This document shows, piece by piece, positions 15,001-22,955 of a stretch of DNA of 64,000 nt. How positions within the stretch are numbered: the stretch's first letter is position 1; each line of letters opens with the position of its first letter. A program made the position numbers and the translations under genes. The notes below the pieces were generated by a model. It saw only the letters and a program-made list of their open reading frames with translations. It did no database searches and was not told where the DNA came from. This DNA is from Sympetrum striolatum (Eukaryota; Arthropoda; Insecta; Odonata; Libellulidae): contig OX388343.1 of NCBI GenBank assembly GCA_947579665.1, forward strand, positions 88,950,254 to 89,014,253, given 5' to 3'.

Positions 15001-18000
15001 CTGTAACTTTTTTGCTTGAAATACATGGGTTTAATTCCACTCATCTATAAAATTAAATTAAATTTTATTGCAATTAGAAAAAATATAATTTTTAAGATGT
15101 AATCATCCAAATTATCTAAACAAATATAGTATGCAAATAAAAATATTTTATCAATAAAGGGCCGTGGCAAAGTTTCCCAAACTGTGAGCCATGGCTCCCT
15201 GGGGCATACCCTACAACACCCTGGAGTGCCGTGAAGCACCAGGTTATAAAAATATTATTGTGACAGGGTGCAGTGAAAACCTGTGCGTCTTGAACTGAAA
15301 AAGTTTGGGAACCCTTGGATTATGGAGGTTATAAATATATGTGTACTTCTCTTTTTTAAATATCAGAAATCGTCAAACAGTAAAGACATGGTTTGTAGGT
15401 TTCCACGGTGATCGAGCTAGAAAACCAACTAGTGAAACAAGGACCTAATGGAAACTGAACATAATTGCTCAGACTTGAGGATAAGAAATAAATCATGAGA
15501 TTTACACATATAAAATTACCATGTCCCATCTTGAACTATTACATAGTTGCTCAAAGCTTTGTGCGCAATAATAAGAGCCTTCCGAAAGAAAATTTTGTTT
15601 CATTTTTATTAAAGTTTTCAAAAAGTTTTGGTTGTAACTTTGGATAGTCGTAAGTTGGAGATTCGTAAGTCAGGCAGCATCTGTACATCTATGCTTGAAA
15701 TAGTATATAATCATTATATTTGTTGATTAATTCAGTAAATAATTTTCGTCTTTCATATTTTTTGGAATAAAATGGAGTTTGTTGTAAGAAAATTTCATGG
15801 CTTCTTGATTCATTTTGTTGTGAATTGTGCTCTTTGAGCTTTAAAGAGCTGAATTGAAGACATTTTCTAACCTTGTGTTTTTTGCAGAAAACCTTGGAAT
15901 CATTCATAGCAAAGAATGCTCAGAAAGCTCTGTTACACTTGATGAGGCAAATATGATAATGGGGAACAGTCCTGCTAGCATTAATGATGAGTTTGAAGAT
16001 GATGATGATGATATGGACATAAGAGATTTGGTATGTTTTTCTTTATATCATTTTCACTCTCCCCATGAATTAGTGGCATAGCAATCCCATCCCATCGAAA
16101 TTTGTGTTAATGAATGTTAAAGGAAGCAAATATGGAAGATTTATATGGTGATAGATGACACCAAAATTACAGTAGATACATATATACCATAGAATGGGGT
16201 GACTTCAGTTGTTTTTAAATTTCTCTATGCAATTACACTCGGTATGCAAAGAAAATTTAAATTAAACGGAGGTAAACTTTATTCTTGCAAATAATATTTA
16301 AAACATTTTCTTAAAGCAACAGAATTTGATTAAAAAAATAAAGCTTAGCGGCTGTAGGCGCCTCAACTAATGGGGTGACTTTGGCCACTAAATACGTTTC
16401 CAAAATATCGCCAATGAAATTAATTATTTGACTAATAATATGTACATTAATTTTTTTAAATGTTTAAATTATCATTATAATTGATTTATTTAATAGGTAC
16501 TGGGATAAGAGGAAATTGACTCATAATAACGTTTTTCCACTTTATTTATAATTTTCAAAAGAAAAAATACTACTCACTGCTACTCAAACTTTTTAAAATT
16601 TTCTTCTAGCCCGAGATACAGTGTTTTGTTTCTACTAATGAATACCCGAACTATTCCATTTACTGCTTAATTATTGTCAAAGCACTTATACTGTTTAAAT
16701 AAACTAAATTTTTACTAAAATTTGGATATCACAAACACTTATAGGAAACTTTAACAGCACTTCCACTAATTTAATCTCTTCTTCAGGAAGAAGCTCTGTT
16801 TGGCCTTCGACTTTCTTCCAATGTTTCCTGGTGAGCTTATCTTGCAATGTGCTCCTCGGGCCCTGGTACTTTTCTTCTGCCTTTCTAATTGTTATTTTCT
16901 GACTATTGACTTCATCTAATGCTTCTTATAAGCAATTTTCATCATACCTTTGATAAAAACGCCTTCCACTGACTTTCTGGTTGTTCCTGGGTATGGCCAA
17001 AGTCACCCCACAATATTGCAATTTTTTTCCTAAATAACCATAATATCCAGATCTTAAGACAAACGTATTTAATTTTTATATTGTGGTTATGAATGAACTA
17101 ATTAAATTAAAAGATAATTTTCTCTTACTTGACTTTAACAGAGAAGTTACACAATTGAGGTTTCTCAGACTTGTCACTAGAATGCACGAATTTCAACTGA
17201 GCTCCCAATGACTATTGTAATGTAAATGTTTCAAGAAGCAAGTCTGATTTATTCAGGTTATGTCCAGACAACATAAGGGGTGGAAAAAATAGCAATTTTG
17301 TGAAATTTTAGTTATTTTGCTACAAATTTACAATTTTTCGAGCAGGGCACCAGTGGCCAAAGTCACCCCTTTCTACGGTACAGTTACAAAACACAGTTGT
17401 CAATCATTTCACTTATTTCTTGTAAAATAAGAAGATATTTGCTATATTTTGATTTGGTGTACATCATCATCATGAATTAGCTAGCCATCAAAATTTAGCA
17501 TAAAGATTCAAGCAATCTAAAAAATCTTTAATGGAATAAATTTTGTGATAGGAACCAACCTTTGAAGTCAGTTGTGCAAATCTACCTTAAACTCTCTATT
17601 GACTATCTTCTTTGACCAACACATACTTGAATCTTTATTCCTCTGACTTAATTATTGGTCTCTTTTTCTTTTATCACTTGATTGTGAAAGTTTGTTAGGT
17701 TATGAAAATATCTGAAACCTAATGTGAGTGAATATTGGTAGTGTTTCATTTTTCTAATAAATTAGTGTTACTGTAATGCAATTAATATGTACACAGTTAT
17801 CTATCAAACTCAAAATTTCAGTCAATAGAGAAATAAAAGCCTTTAAGTTTACTTTGACTTTTACAAAATTCAAATAAACCATAGATTTTTCCATCGTAGA
17901 AAAGAATCGTTTTTACTGTTCTACAAACACAAGTGCAGAAATATTTGCTGTACCAATTAAGATGAATGTAGTGCAATGGAAAATGGCTGGAATTGTCTTT

Positions 18001-18446
18001 TGCAGATAAGCTTGTCTACATTCAAATAGAATATTGTATAATCTCATTCATGAGATATTGATGGATCAGTTCGCTAAATAATCTGCATTGTAGAATCCAA
18101 AATTATTTTATAAAATGCTGGACTCGAGAAATTTTTAGATATGAGCTTTAACTTGAAATTAACTACAGCCTCTTTCGGATATAAATATTTCATTTCTTTA
18201 TGTAGTACTTGATGTTTTGCATATCTATACAACCACCATTAAAGTATTATTCCATTTAATATGAAACAGTAATTCTTTTAAAACTTGCATTTATTGGTAG
18301 AAATTCAGTCACAATGAAGTAATACTTTTTAATATTTCTAAATTTACATAAATAATGAGAATGATCACAGCATATCTTTCATAGACTGTGTTTTACAATA
18401 ACTCAGTTGATTTTTCTTTGAATCATTTCAGGTTGACAACCCGTGA
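1..18446 (+). CDS. XRCC5: Ku80 (XRCC5), 5'-partial, 13 exons seen
   Basis: Ku80 is the large partner of the Ku70/Ku80 ring that binds DNA ends and starts non-homologous end joining in the nucleus. Exons: 1-63, 868-983, 2739-2796, 3109-3249, 8791-8974, 9050-9189, 9262-9399, 10270-10409, 10718-11023, 12394-12536, 12888-13112, 15888-16030, 18432-18446 (stop). All phases close, giving about 603 residues; human Ku80 has 732, so roughly 110 N-terminal residues (most of the vWA-like domain) lie left of the window. The beta-barrel region is recognisable (DGYKYGTTLLPF, KCLSVLNI, IWMGN, VAIVRR, YLMYVELPFSHDLR), as are the helical arm (QLDAVDKLIERMDLS) and the C-terminal helical domain (GSLNPLEDFQAAV, FWKIIKE, SSVTLDEANMI). 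The tail is very acidic and ends MDIRDLVDNP, where vertebrates carry the DNA-PKcs-binding tail. Introns 4, 11 and 12 carry transposons. Recognition is by family memory and is confident. Confidence 0.95.
64..867. other. Ku80 intron, nothing recognised
   Basis: AT-rich intron with a GTAAAG donor at 64. The acceptor chosen is the AG at 866-867, because the nearer AG at 859-860 would put TAA in frame. No coding potential or repeat was recognised. Confidence 0.5.
1960..2456 (+). mobile_element. LINE 3'-end fragment (probable)
   Basis: This lies in the Ku80 intron 984-2738. One frame across 2040-2250 looks like the C-terminal tail of a CR1/Jockey-type reverse transcriptase, which often has arginine-rich text and a motif like NSLPPFRDPF before a serine/phenylalanine-rich end. 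It is followed by about 200 bp of untranslated sequence and a tail of repeated AATA units (2445-2458), typical of LINE 3' ends. The reading frame is broken and the 5' part is missing. This could be chance similarity. The rest of the intron shows nothing. Confidence 0.35.
3374..4725. repeat. Possible old repeat beside the RTE insertion
   Basis: A sequence of the form GGAAAACTCAxGGAATTT occurs at 3390-3408 and again at 4682-4699 in the same orientation. The outer edges (CAGGGTTTCTGCCAG at the left; reverse complement of the right edge CTAGGGTGTGTGC) are loosely similar. This suggests a decayed 1.3 kb repeat that the RTE element later landed next to. No coding sequence was seen. Confidence 0.25.
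4852..6795 (-). CDS. RTE reverse transcriptase domain
   Basis: A 647-residue frame with a complete non-LTR reverse transcriptase. Motifs: KAGGQDGVLAEYLK near residue 210, WNHARIALLHTKGSKEDL followed by NYRPISLLPVVYK, EQAGFRKGF, CFVDYEQAFE (first catalytic Asp), GVQQGDGLSPILF, LRFADDIVLF (catalytic Asp pair) and a C-terminal YGSETWVL block with an RRWAGHVARR tail. No frameshift interrupts it. The length and the closing motif set match RTE-like elements. The ATG directly follows the TGA of the endonuclease frame, so a separate start is possible but a split single ORF is likelier. Confidence 0.9.
   Translation of the reverse strand: MERKKLVSCKKDEINIGKLADSKKEFQLEFRNRFSALQEVELKTKVMEVVKKAAEEVASMQRKPKDKKFSDRTRQMMKRRKELKNSDTPRDNIEYAELCKAIRVAIKEDVRNFNEKIVQEAIENNKSIKRARGCLAIGKKQILAIQKRDGTTTYKRPAILRTVAEDFGNLYKKMGNAEEENQEESQSSQNLSILPEEVMAAIKQMKNRKAGGQDGVLAEYLKVGGTEITNVLAQLCSNCLKQGMIPKEWNHARIALLHTKGSKEDLKNYRPISLLPVVYKTFMRIIAERLKMTLSSAQPREQAGFRKGFITMDHIHTLQEIINRTNEYEMTHVLCFVDYEQAFEQVRTSSTLKALKKQGIDSEYICLLCSVYENATASVMLHEESNEFKIEKGVQQGDGLSPILFTAILEEVFKTLDWEEKVLRVNGEYISHLRFADDIVLFVANAEDLTSRLEELNTAGQKIGLRINITKTKVMYNSFAEQEPVKLQEKPLDVCSEYTYLGQLVTTGEKNRINEVFRRMKLGWSAFGRNSLKSSMPMVLKRKVFNQCILPVLTYGSETWVLNAAITQRLQTMQRSMERCMLGITRRDRKRNTWVRMMTGVTDIIDKVRSLKRRWAGHVARRNDNCSSQLDTKRCEETKKKTYRQVE
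6796..7554 (-). CDS. RTE endonuclease (EEP/APE-type) domain
   Basis: A 252-residue frame encoding the apurinic-type endonuclease that nicks target DNA to prime reverse transcription. Motifs in order: TYNCHSL near residue 13, GLSEVRR (catalytic Glu) near 40, VYAPT near 115, GDFNARVG near 147, NEIDYILVNRL near 213 and GSDHRIVRC (catalytic Asp-His) near 238. All key residues expected of the EEP fold are present. The frame ends in TGA at 6798-6796 and the next codon is the ATG of the reverse transcriptase frame in the same phase. In RTE elements both domains normally sit in one protein, so this is probably one ORF split by one nonsense codon. Confidence 0.88.
   Translation of the reverse strand: MKKRITTLYFTTYNCHSLKSEERLLELLNEAKKIKWDIIGLSEVRRKSEELLTLKEGHLFFYRGTKDGRNGDFGFLINKRWKDNVVKIEGVSDRICKLILKINERYSVQVIQVYAPTAASSKEEIENFYQTLGTEHAKEAHYYKFIMGDFNARVGQREADDTVAGQYGLGQRNERGHRLVEFAECTNMYITNTYFKINATRKWTWRGPNGTKNEIDYILVNRLYTVTNCEVLNNFNTGSDHRIVRCRININP
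7858..7903. repeat. AT microsatellite
   Basis: Dinucleotide (AT)n tract directly at the right flank of the RTE insertion; a typical AT-rich target. Confidence 0.8.
7904..8790. other. Remainder of Ku80 intron 4
   Basis: AT-rich sequence between the microsatellite and the exon at 8791. No gene, hairpin or terminal repeat was recognised. Confidence 0.5.
9400..10269. other. Ku80 intron, nothing recognised
   Basis: Donor GTAAGA at 9400, acceptor AG at 10268-10269. Low-complexity AT-rich sequence only. Confidence 0.5.
11024..12393. other. Ku80 intron, nothing recognised
   Basis: Donor GTGAGT at 11024, acceptor CAG at 12391-12393. Contains TA-rich runs (11840-11880) but no recognisable element. 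Confidence 0.5.
13390..13469. repeat. Imperfect hairpin nested in the Tigger element
   Basis: Inverted repeat with arms of about 35 bp: ATTTTAAATACAACCAGTTT at the left pairs with a right arm whose reverse complement begins ATTTTAAATACGACTTGTTT. The loop contains CATCCTCAGG. The layout matches the palindromes at 19.0 and 62.0 kb. Confidence 0.7.
14380..15040 (-). pseudogene. Tigger transposase remnant
   Basis: Minus strand 15040-14738 encodes a pipsqueak-type helix-turn-helix (EMVTALAQKFNLSKSSVSTI). After a frame change, 14769-14464 encodes a CENP-B-type HTH with IQAKAQSLFEDLKKEMG, HGWFNQFKE and LYNVKVSGEAA. The next stretch reads IFNVNETGLF and then a stop; functional relatives have NVDETG, so the first catalytic Asp of the DDE triad is Asn here. 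At least one frameshift and one stop are visible, and the C-terminal DDE region is not recognisable. Confidence 0.8.
16187..17378 (-). mobile_element. pogo-like element, probably non-autonomous
   Basis: The 1.19 kb element lies in the last Ku80 intron. TA flanks (16185-16186 and 17379-17380) surround terminal inverted repeats CCATAGAATGGGGTGACTT and CCGTAGAAAGGGGTGACTT (right end as reverse complement). A further copy of GGGGTGACTTTGGCCA lies inside near 16370 and an inverted one near 16992-17010. The minus strand carries a pogo-type N-terminal HTH remnant. Confidence 0.75.
16795..16998 (-). pseudogene. pogo transposase N-terminal HTH remnant
   Basis: Reads on the minus strand as PRNNQKVSGRRFYQRYDENC, then a stop, then ITIRKAEEKYQGPRSTLQDK. 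Pogo/Tigger proteins commonly start MPRxYKRK and continue with IRKAAxEFxIPRSTLxD, so the family is clear. The expected ATG is ATA here and one stop interrupts it. Confidence 0.7.
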
Positions 18447-18524
18447 TACGAGTTCCATGCTGTCATCATGCTTGTCTGCTGGAATGATTATGTTATCAAA
18501 ACTTCCTTCCATTTTGAAAAGTAT

Positions 18525-18530
18525 AATAAA
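18525..18530 (+). promoter_or_regulatory. Ku80 poly(A) signal
   Basis: AATAAA lies 79 bp after the Ku80 stop. Cleavage some 15-25 bp downstream would place the Ku80 3' end inside the last coding exon of CHRAC1 on the other strand. Confidence 0.65.
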
Positions 18531-18532
18531 AT

Positions 18533-21500
18533 TTATTTCATAATGAAATTTTCCATTTCATCAGAATCTGAGTCCTCATCACCACTCATCATGTCATAGT
18601 AGTCTTGAACCTTGATTTTCCTTGGAATGATTTCTGGAAAAGAAATATTTTTAAGCACTAAAGTTAAACGTTTAGAAAAATTAAAGGATTTTGTACTTTT
18701 TCACAACATTTTTTATTTTAACTAACACATGAATAACTTTCAAAGATTGTTATCATAAGATAGCACGGCCACAAAATCAGATGGTCCAAAAGGTTTACTC
18801 TTCAACTTACAAACTTTACATTGTAAAAATTAAACTTAATAGATAATTGATGTTGTTAAATTGATAATATTATGAAACTGATAAATGAATAAAGGTGGTT
18901 AATAAACAAAAACTTAGTAACTTCCACCATTGATGGTCAAAACTGGTTGAAGGTTTGGGAACAAAAGTGAAAACAAACTTTAACTATACCACAGAATATT
19001 TATTTAGAAACGACCATGGTTTCGACTCATGGAGTCATCCTCAGATGAGTCGAAACCATGTTAGTTTCTAAATAAATATTCTTTGGTATAGTAAAAGTTT
19101 GTTTTCACTTTCGTTCCTGATGGATCCATACCACCAAGTCATGGCCCAAGCAGTTGATTCTATGGTTGAAGGTTGATCAAGTACAATTTTCATGTTAGTA
19201 CAGCTACTTAAACACTGGGAAGGATTTTGGAGGGGAGGTAAATGATGGAAATGGATTTTCTTTTCCATAGGAAGGACATCCTAGAAGTAATTCAAAACCT
19301 TCTAAAGACAAGTGAAATCACCGACAGCTTCACTTTCCGTAAATCCTTACTCTTACCTCCAAATTAATTCAGCCATCACACAAAGTGATAAAGTAGGTTT
19401 GTTTATATTGATAATTAAAATCTTCAAGTCAGTGTGAATAGGTTCATTTATAGGTTTAATTTATGCTTCCAATTCTGTCACATCAACTTTATCTCTTAAC
19501 TGGAAAATGTTTATCATCAAATGTATATTCAAATTATAGGATCATATACTTCCTTAGGTATCTAAGAAAATCTAATCTAATCTAAAGTTTGATAAAAAAG
19601 GTGAGAAAGATTTTAAAAGAAAATATTTGCAATAAATGAGTAATGTAACTTCTAAAATAAAATAAGACAAAGTAATATTCTTTTGTTACTGGCTGATCAA
19701 AGATGAGAGATTCCCTTCCTTCAAGTTTGGCAGGCAAAATTTAAACAACATGTTAACGACTGCCACCTAAGTAACCATGAGGTATTTTTTCACCTATTCA
19801 TACACAGCAAATGATTTAAAATGTGGACTCTATCAAACAACTGAAGTGTTGAAAAGCAATCCTTTTTCTTTCTCTTTAATTTGCCACTAAAAGCATTCTA
19901 CATAAATGATTTACAATACATTTTTGACCAAAGTTATACAAATCAAGAATAAAATTGAAAATAGTTTCTGTGAAATAATCCTTTCAGATATGGTTACTTC
20001 AATAATCAAGATAAATACATAATCAACAAAGATAAAATATTACCAATTTTTAAAAAAAGATTAGATTATTGCATTTATGAATTTAGATAAAATGCTTTGA
20101 ATATGGATTCAAATAAGTGATTCAAGTGAAGTGCAAGTAATTTTGGTAAAATCGATCACAAATCAACACATTTCAAGTTAATTGGGGTAAATAGTAAGAT
20201 ACACTAAGCATTAGTTGGAATAATGATTGTCATAAGTAGTTCACAATTTCATGTTTTCTACAAAGCAGTGGATCAACAAAAAAGAGGATTCCAAACAATA
20301 ATGACTGGTTGTAAAAGTAAAGATGGAGTATTAGTAGGTAGTAGTAAATAGTAGGTGAAGAAAATGAAGTGCTAAAACGTTGGGCTGAGCACTTTGAACA
20401 ACTGTTGAATTTACAGAATGGAAGGCAGGAAACTTGAACAGCAGGAATGGAAGCAGAAATAGTGATAGAGGAAGGTAAGAATGAAACGACTACATATGGA
20501 GAGGTGAAAAGCAGCATACAGAACCTGAAGCATAGTAAGGCACCAGGAAGAGATAATATAGCAGCTGAACTAATTAAATATGGAGGGAAAGCAATTATGG
20601 ATGTGGTACATAAAATAATCATGCTAATATGGGAAACTGAAAAGATGCTGGATAATTAGAGCATCGGAATTATACGCCCAAATTTAAAAAAGGAGACAAA
20701 TTAGAGTGTAATAATTATAGAGGCATCACTCTGCAAAGCATACTGTATAGAGTTCAATGGTAATAGGAGAGTACCAGTGCGCCTTTTGCCCTCACTAAAG
20801 CAAAATTAACTAGCTATTCATAATGAGGCAAATGATGGAGAAACATAATTAACATAGATTGGATCTCCACATTCTGTTTATAGATTATAAGCAAGCTTTT
20901 GATATTGTAAACAGAATAAAATCACATGAGATAATGCATGAACTTGCTACCTAGCAGAAGTTGGTACAAATGAATATGAATAATACAAAGGCTCAAGTTA
21001 AAATTGAAAACAAATTCAGCAAAGAATTTGAATTTAACAAGGGGACGGGCTGTCTACAACCCTATTCATACTAGCACTACATAAAGCAGCAACAACAATC
21101 AACCAACGAGGTACAATCTAAAAAAAGACCAGTCAGATTTGTGCTTGTACTGATGATATAGTCATAATAGCAAGAACAAAAAAGAAATTAATAGACGTAA
21201 ATGGAAAATTAGAATCAGAACAGATAGGGCTGACAATGAATTAAAGAAAAAACAAATATATGATTATGTCAGCATCAGAGGCTGAAGGAGTAAATTGGAA
21301 GATTTTCCGGTGGGGGATAACATTTTTGAAGGGAGTATCTAACTTTAAATACTCAGAAAACCTAATCGATAATGAGAACAAAATTAGCAGCTGTATAACG
21401 GAGTGAATACAGGCAGGGAATACATCATTCCATGCTAACTTAAAACTTCTTAAAAGCAAGTTAATATCAAGAAACTCAAAAATTCAGATGTATAAAACAC

Positions 21501-22502
21501 TGATACGTCTAGTAGTGACATATGGTGCAGAAACATGGTCCTTAACCTTAAAAGAAGGGTATACTCTAAAAACCTTTGAAAGAAAAATATACGAACCTGT
21601 CATAGAAAATAGAGAGTACAGAATTCGTTATAATGATTGATTAAATAAACTTATTAAAGGTGAAGATGTAGTAAGGTTCATATAGGCACAGAGAATACAG
21701 TGGTTAGGATATGTTCAAAGAATGAAGGAAACTGTCTAGCCAAAGAGGATGTTGCATGGAAAATTATATGCCCCAAGGAAGAGAGGAATATCCAGGCTGA
21801 TATGGTAATAAGATGTGTATAAAGATCTCTGGAAGATAAAAGTGGAAGGCTGGAGGAAAAAGATGGAGAACAGTGAGCAGTCGAGGCGAATTGTGCAGGA
21901 AGACAAAGCTCACCCTAAGCTGTAGCGCCAAGAAGAAGAAGGAAGTTAACTATTGTGTTATGTAGAGAAGATACCATTATATATAAATCATTTTTCAACT
22001 AATTTGAACTGACACATTTAAAATACGAGCTAAATACATAAAATAGACAGAATTTCAGTTGAATTTTATCAGAGAAAACTTTCAGGGAAGTACTCATGTC
22101 ATCTACAAAACCTCTCTCTAAACGTAAATATTTACCTTTTAAGAAATCCAATTTCTTGTTCGTTTGAACTACCTCAGCAAGATGCTTATAATCAATGTAC
22201 TCAGCTTTACCCTCAACTTGCTTCAAAGCTTGACGAGATAAATGCTGTATAAATAGTTCCTAAAAAATAGTCTTTCTTTAGTCAAAATATAATTCATTGT
22301 ACTCCATTTACATACAACCCATAATACTAACCGTTGCTTTAGTAACTAGCAAAAGCGAATCTTGACCAATATTTTCCACGTTAGGAGAACTTTTCATGAT
22401 AGTACGTATCCTACTAGTTGGTAAACTTAACTCTCGATTTTTCGCATTACCGCTCGGACTGGCCGCCATTTCTGTGAATGCGTGATTCAAGTTTATTTCC
22501 AT
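18533..22502 (-). CDS. CHRAC1: CHRAC1, histone-fold subunit of chromatin accessibility complex
   Basis: Histone-fold protein of the ISWI-containing CHRAC nucleosome-sliding complex, acting in the nucleus with a second histone-fold partner. Three minus-strand exons: 22502-22332, 22259-22136 and 18633-18533, with phases closing. The product is 131 residues, the same length as human CHRAC1. The histone fold is recognisable: [20 protein letters not shown], then [22 protein letters not shown] helix 2 text (here [12 protein letters not shown] then [14 protein letters not shown]), [12 protein letters not shown] and KLDFLK. The last exon gives [20 protein letters not shown] and an acidic DSDSDE tail. 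The start is the ATG at 22502, about 150 bp from the divergent eEF1D transcription start. An AATAAA (18537-18532) overlaps the stop codon. Intron 2 (3.5 kb) carries a palindrome and a decayed LINE. Confidence 0.93.
18957..19118. repeat. 160 bp near-perfect palindrome (foldback element)
   Basis: Arms of about 70 bp: GTGAAAACAAACTTTAACTA at the left matches, as reverse complement, the right edge GTGAAAACAAACTTTTACTA. Inner parts contain TTTATTTAGAAACGACCATG, GGTTTCGACTCATG and the loop GTCATCCTCAGATGAGTCG. Lies in CHRAC1 intron 2. Confidence 0.9.
20338..21960 (+). mobile_element. Decayed LINE reverse transcriptase
   Basis: Plus-strand remnant in CHRAC1 intron 2, full of stops and frameshifts. 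In order: [19 protein letters not shown] (20526-20585), NYRGITLQ (20711-20735), FIDYKQAFD (20877-20903), CTDDIVIIA in place of YADD (21145-21170), YGAETWSL (21520-21543) and a C-terminal [11 protein letters not shown] block (21700-21730). It ends near 21945 in an AAGAAGAAG tail. The motif order matches insect RTE/BovB-like reverse transcriptases. No 5' endonuclease part is visible, so it is 5'-truncated. Confidence 0.8.
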
Positions 22503-22690
22503 TTTAGCATTATTGCTGAAAAAAACATTTGGTGATATTTTTTTAAGTTAAAAAAAAATTATTTTTTATTTTAATTCATTTAATAATAGTAATTATCAAA
22601 TTGTTGCGCAAGTAGCCATGGGTATATAAATACGTGTACCGGGGCATGCCTCTGCCACTTCTTCAATCGTCCGTTTCGTCAGAGGCCTAG
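22503..22690. promoter_or_regulatory. CHRAC1/eEF1D divergent promoter with TATA and TOP-like start
   Basis: A strong TATA box, TATATAAATA, lies at 22623-22632. About 30 bp downstream is a pyrimidine-rich start, CTTCTTC (22658-22664), like the TOP/TCT starts of translation-factor genes. A non-coding first exon probably runs to 22690, followed by GTATGT; the acceptor is the AG at 22910-22911. CHRAC1 starts in the other direction at 22502. Placement of the start is inference. Confidence 0.6.
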
Positions 22691-22955
22691 GTATGTTTGG
22701 TTGATCTCTTGTTTTTGCTCAAGTGTATTTACTTTGACATAATTTCATTAAAAACCACACTGGATATTGCGAATTTTACCGTGAATCTCCTTTTGAGTTT
22801 AATTTAGCACTTAGAAATGCTTCCATTAAAATTAACCTGATTCACATGTGGCTGTCATCCTTGGCGGACCAACCAATGTGGTTTGTGAAACATACTACCC
22901 TCTTTTTTCAGTGAAGTTATTTTTAATTCTAGCATCTTTCGCAAAACAAATCAAG

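Larger units (their letters stand above)
13260..15683 (-). mobile_element. Tigger-type (pogo superfamily) DNA transposon, degenerate
   Basis: The element is bounded by TA on both sides (13258-13259 and 15684-15685) and by imperfect terminal inverted repeats. The left end reads CAGACACTCCCCGACTTACG and the reverse complement of the right end reads CAGATGCTGCCTGACTTACG. TA duplication plus CAG termini is the Tc1/mariner-pogo signature. Transposase remnants lie on the minus strand between about 15040 and 14400. It sits inside a Ku80 intron in the opposite orientation and is about 2.4 kb, the usual length of Tigger copies. The coding part is broken, so this copy cannot make transposase. Confidence 0.85.

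Noticed and set aside
19040..19070. Hammerhead-like CAGATGAGTCGAAAC in the 19 kb palindrome
   Set aside because: The core has A where U is required and there is no proper stem II.
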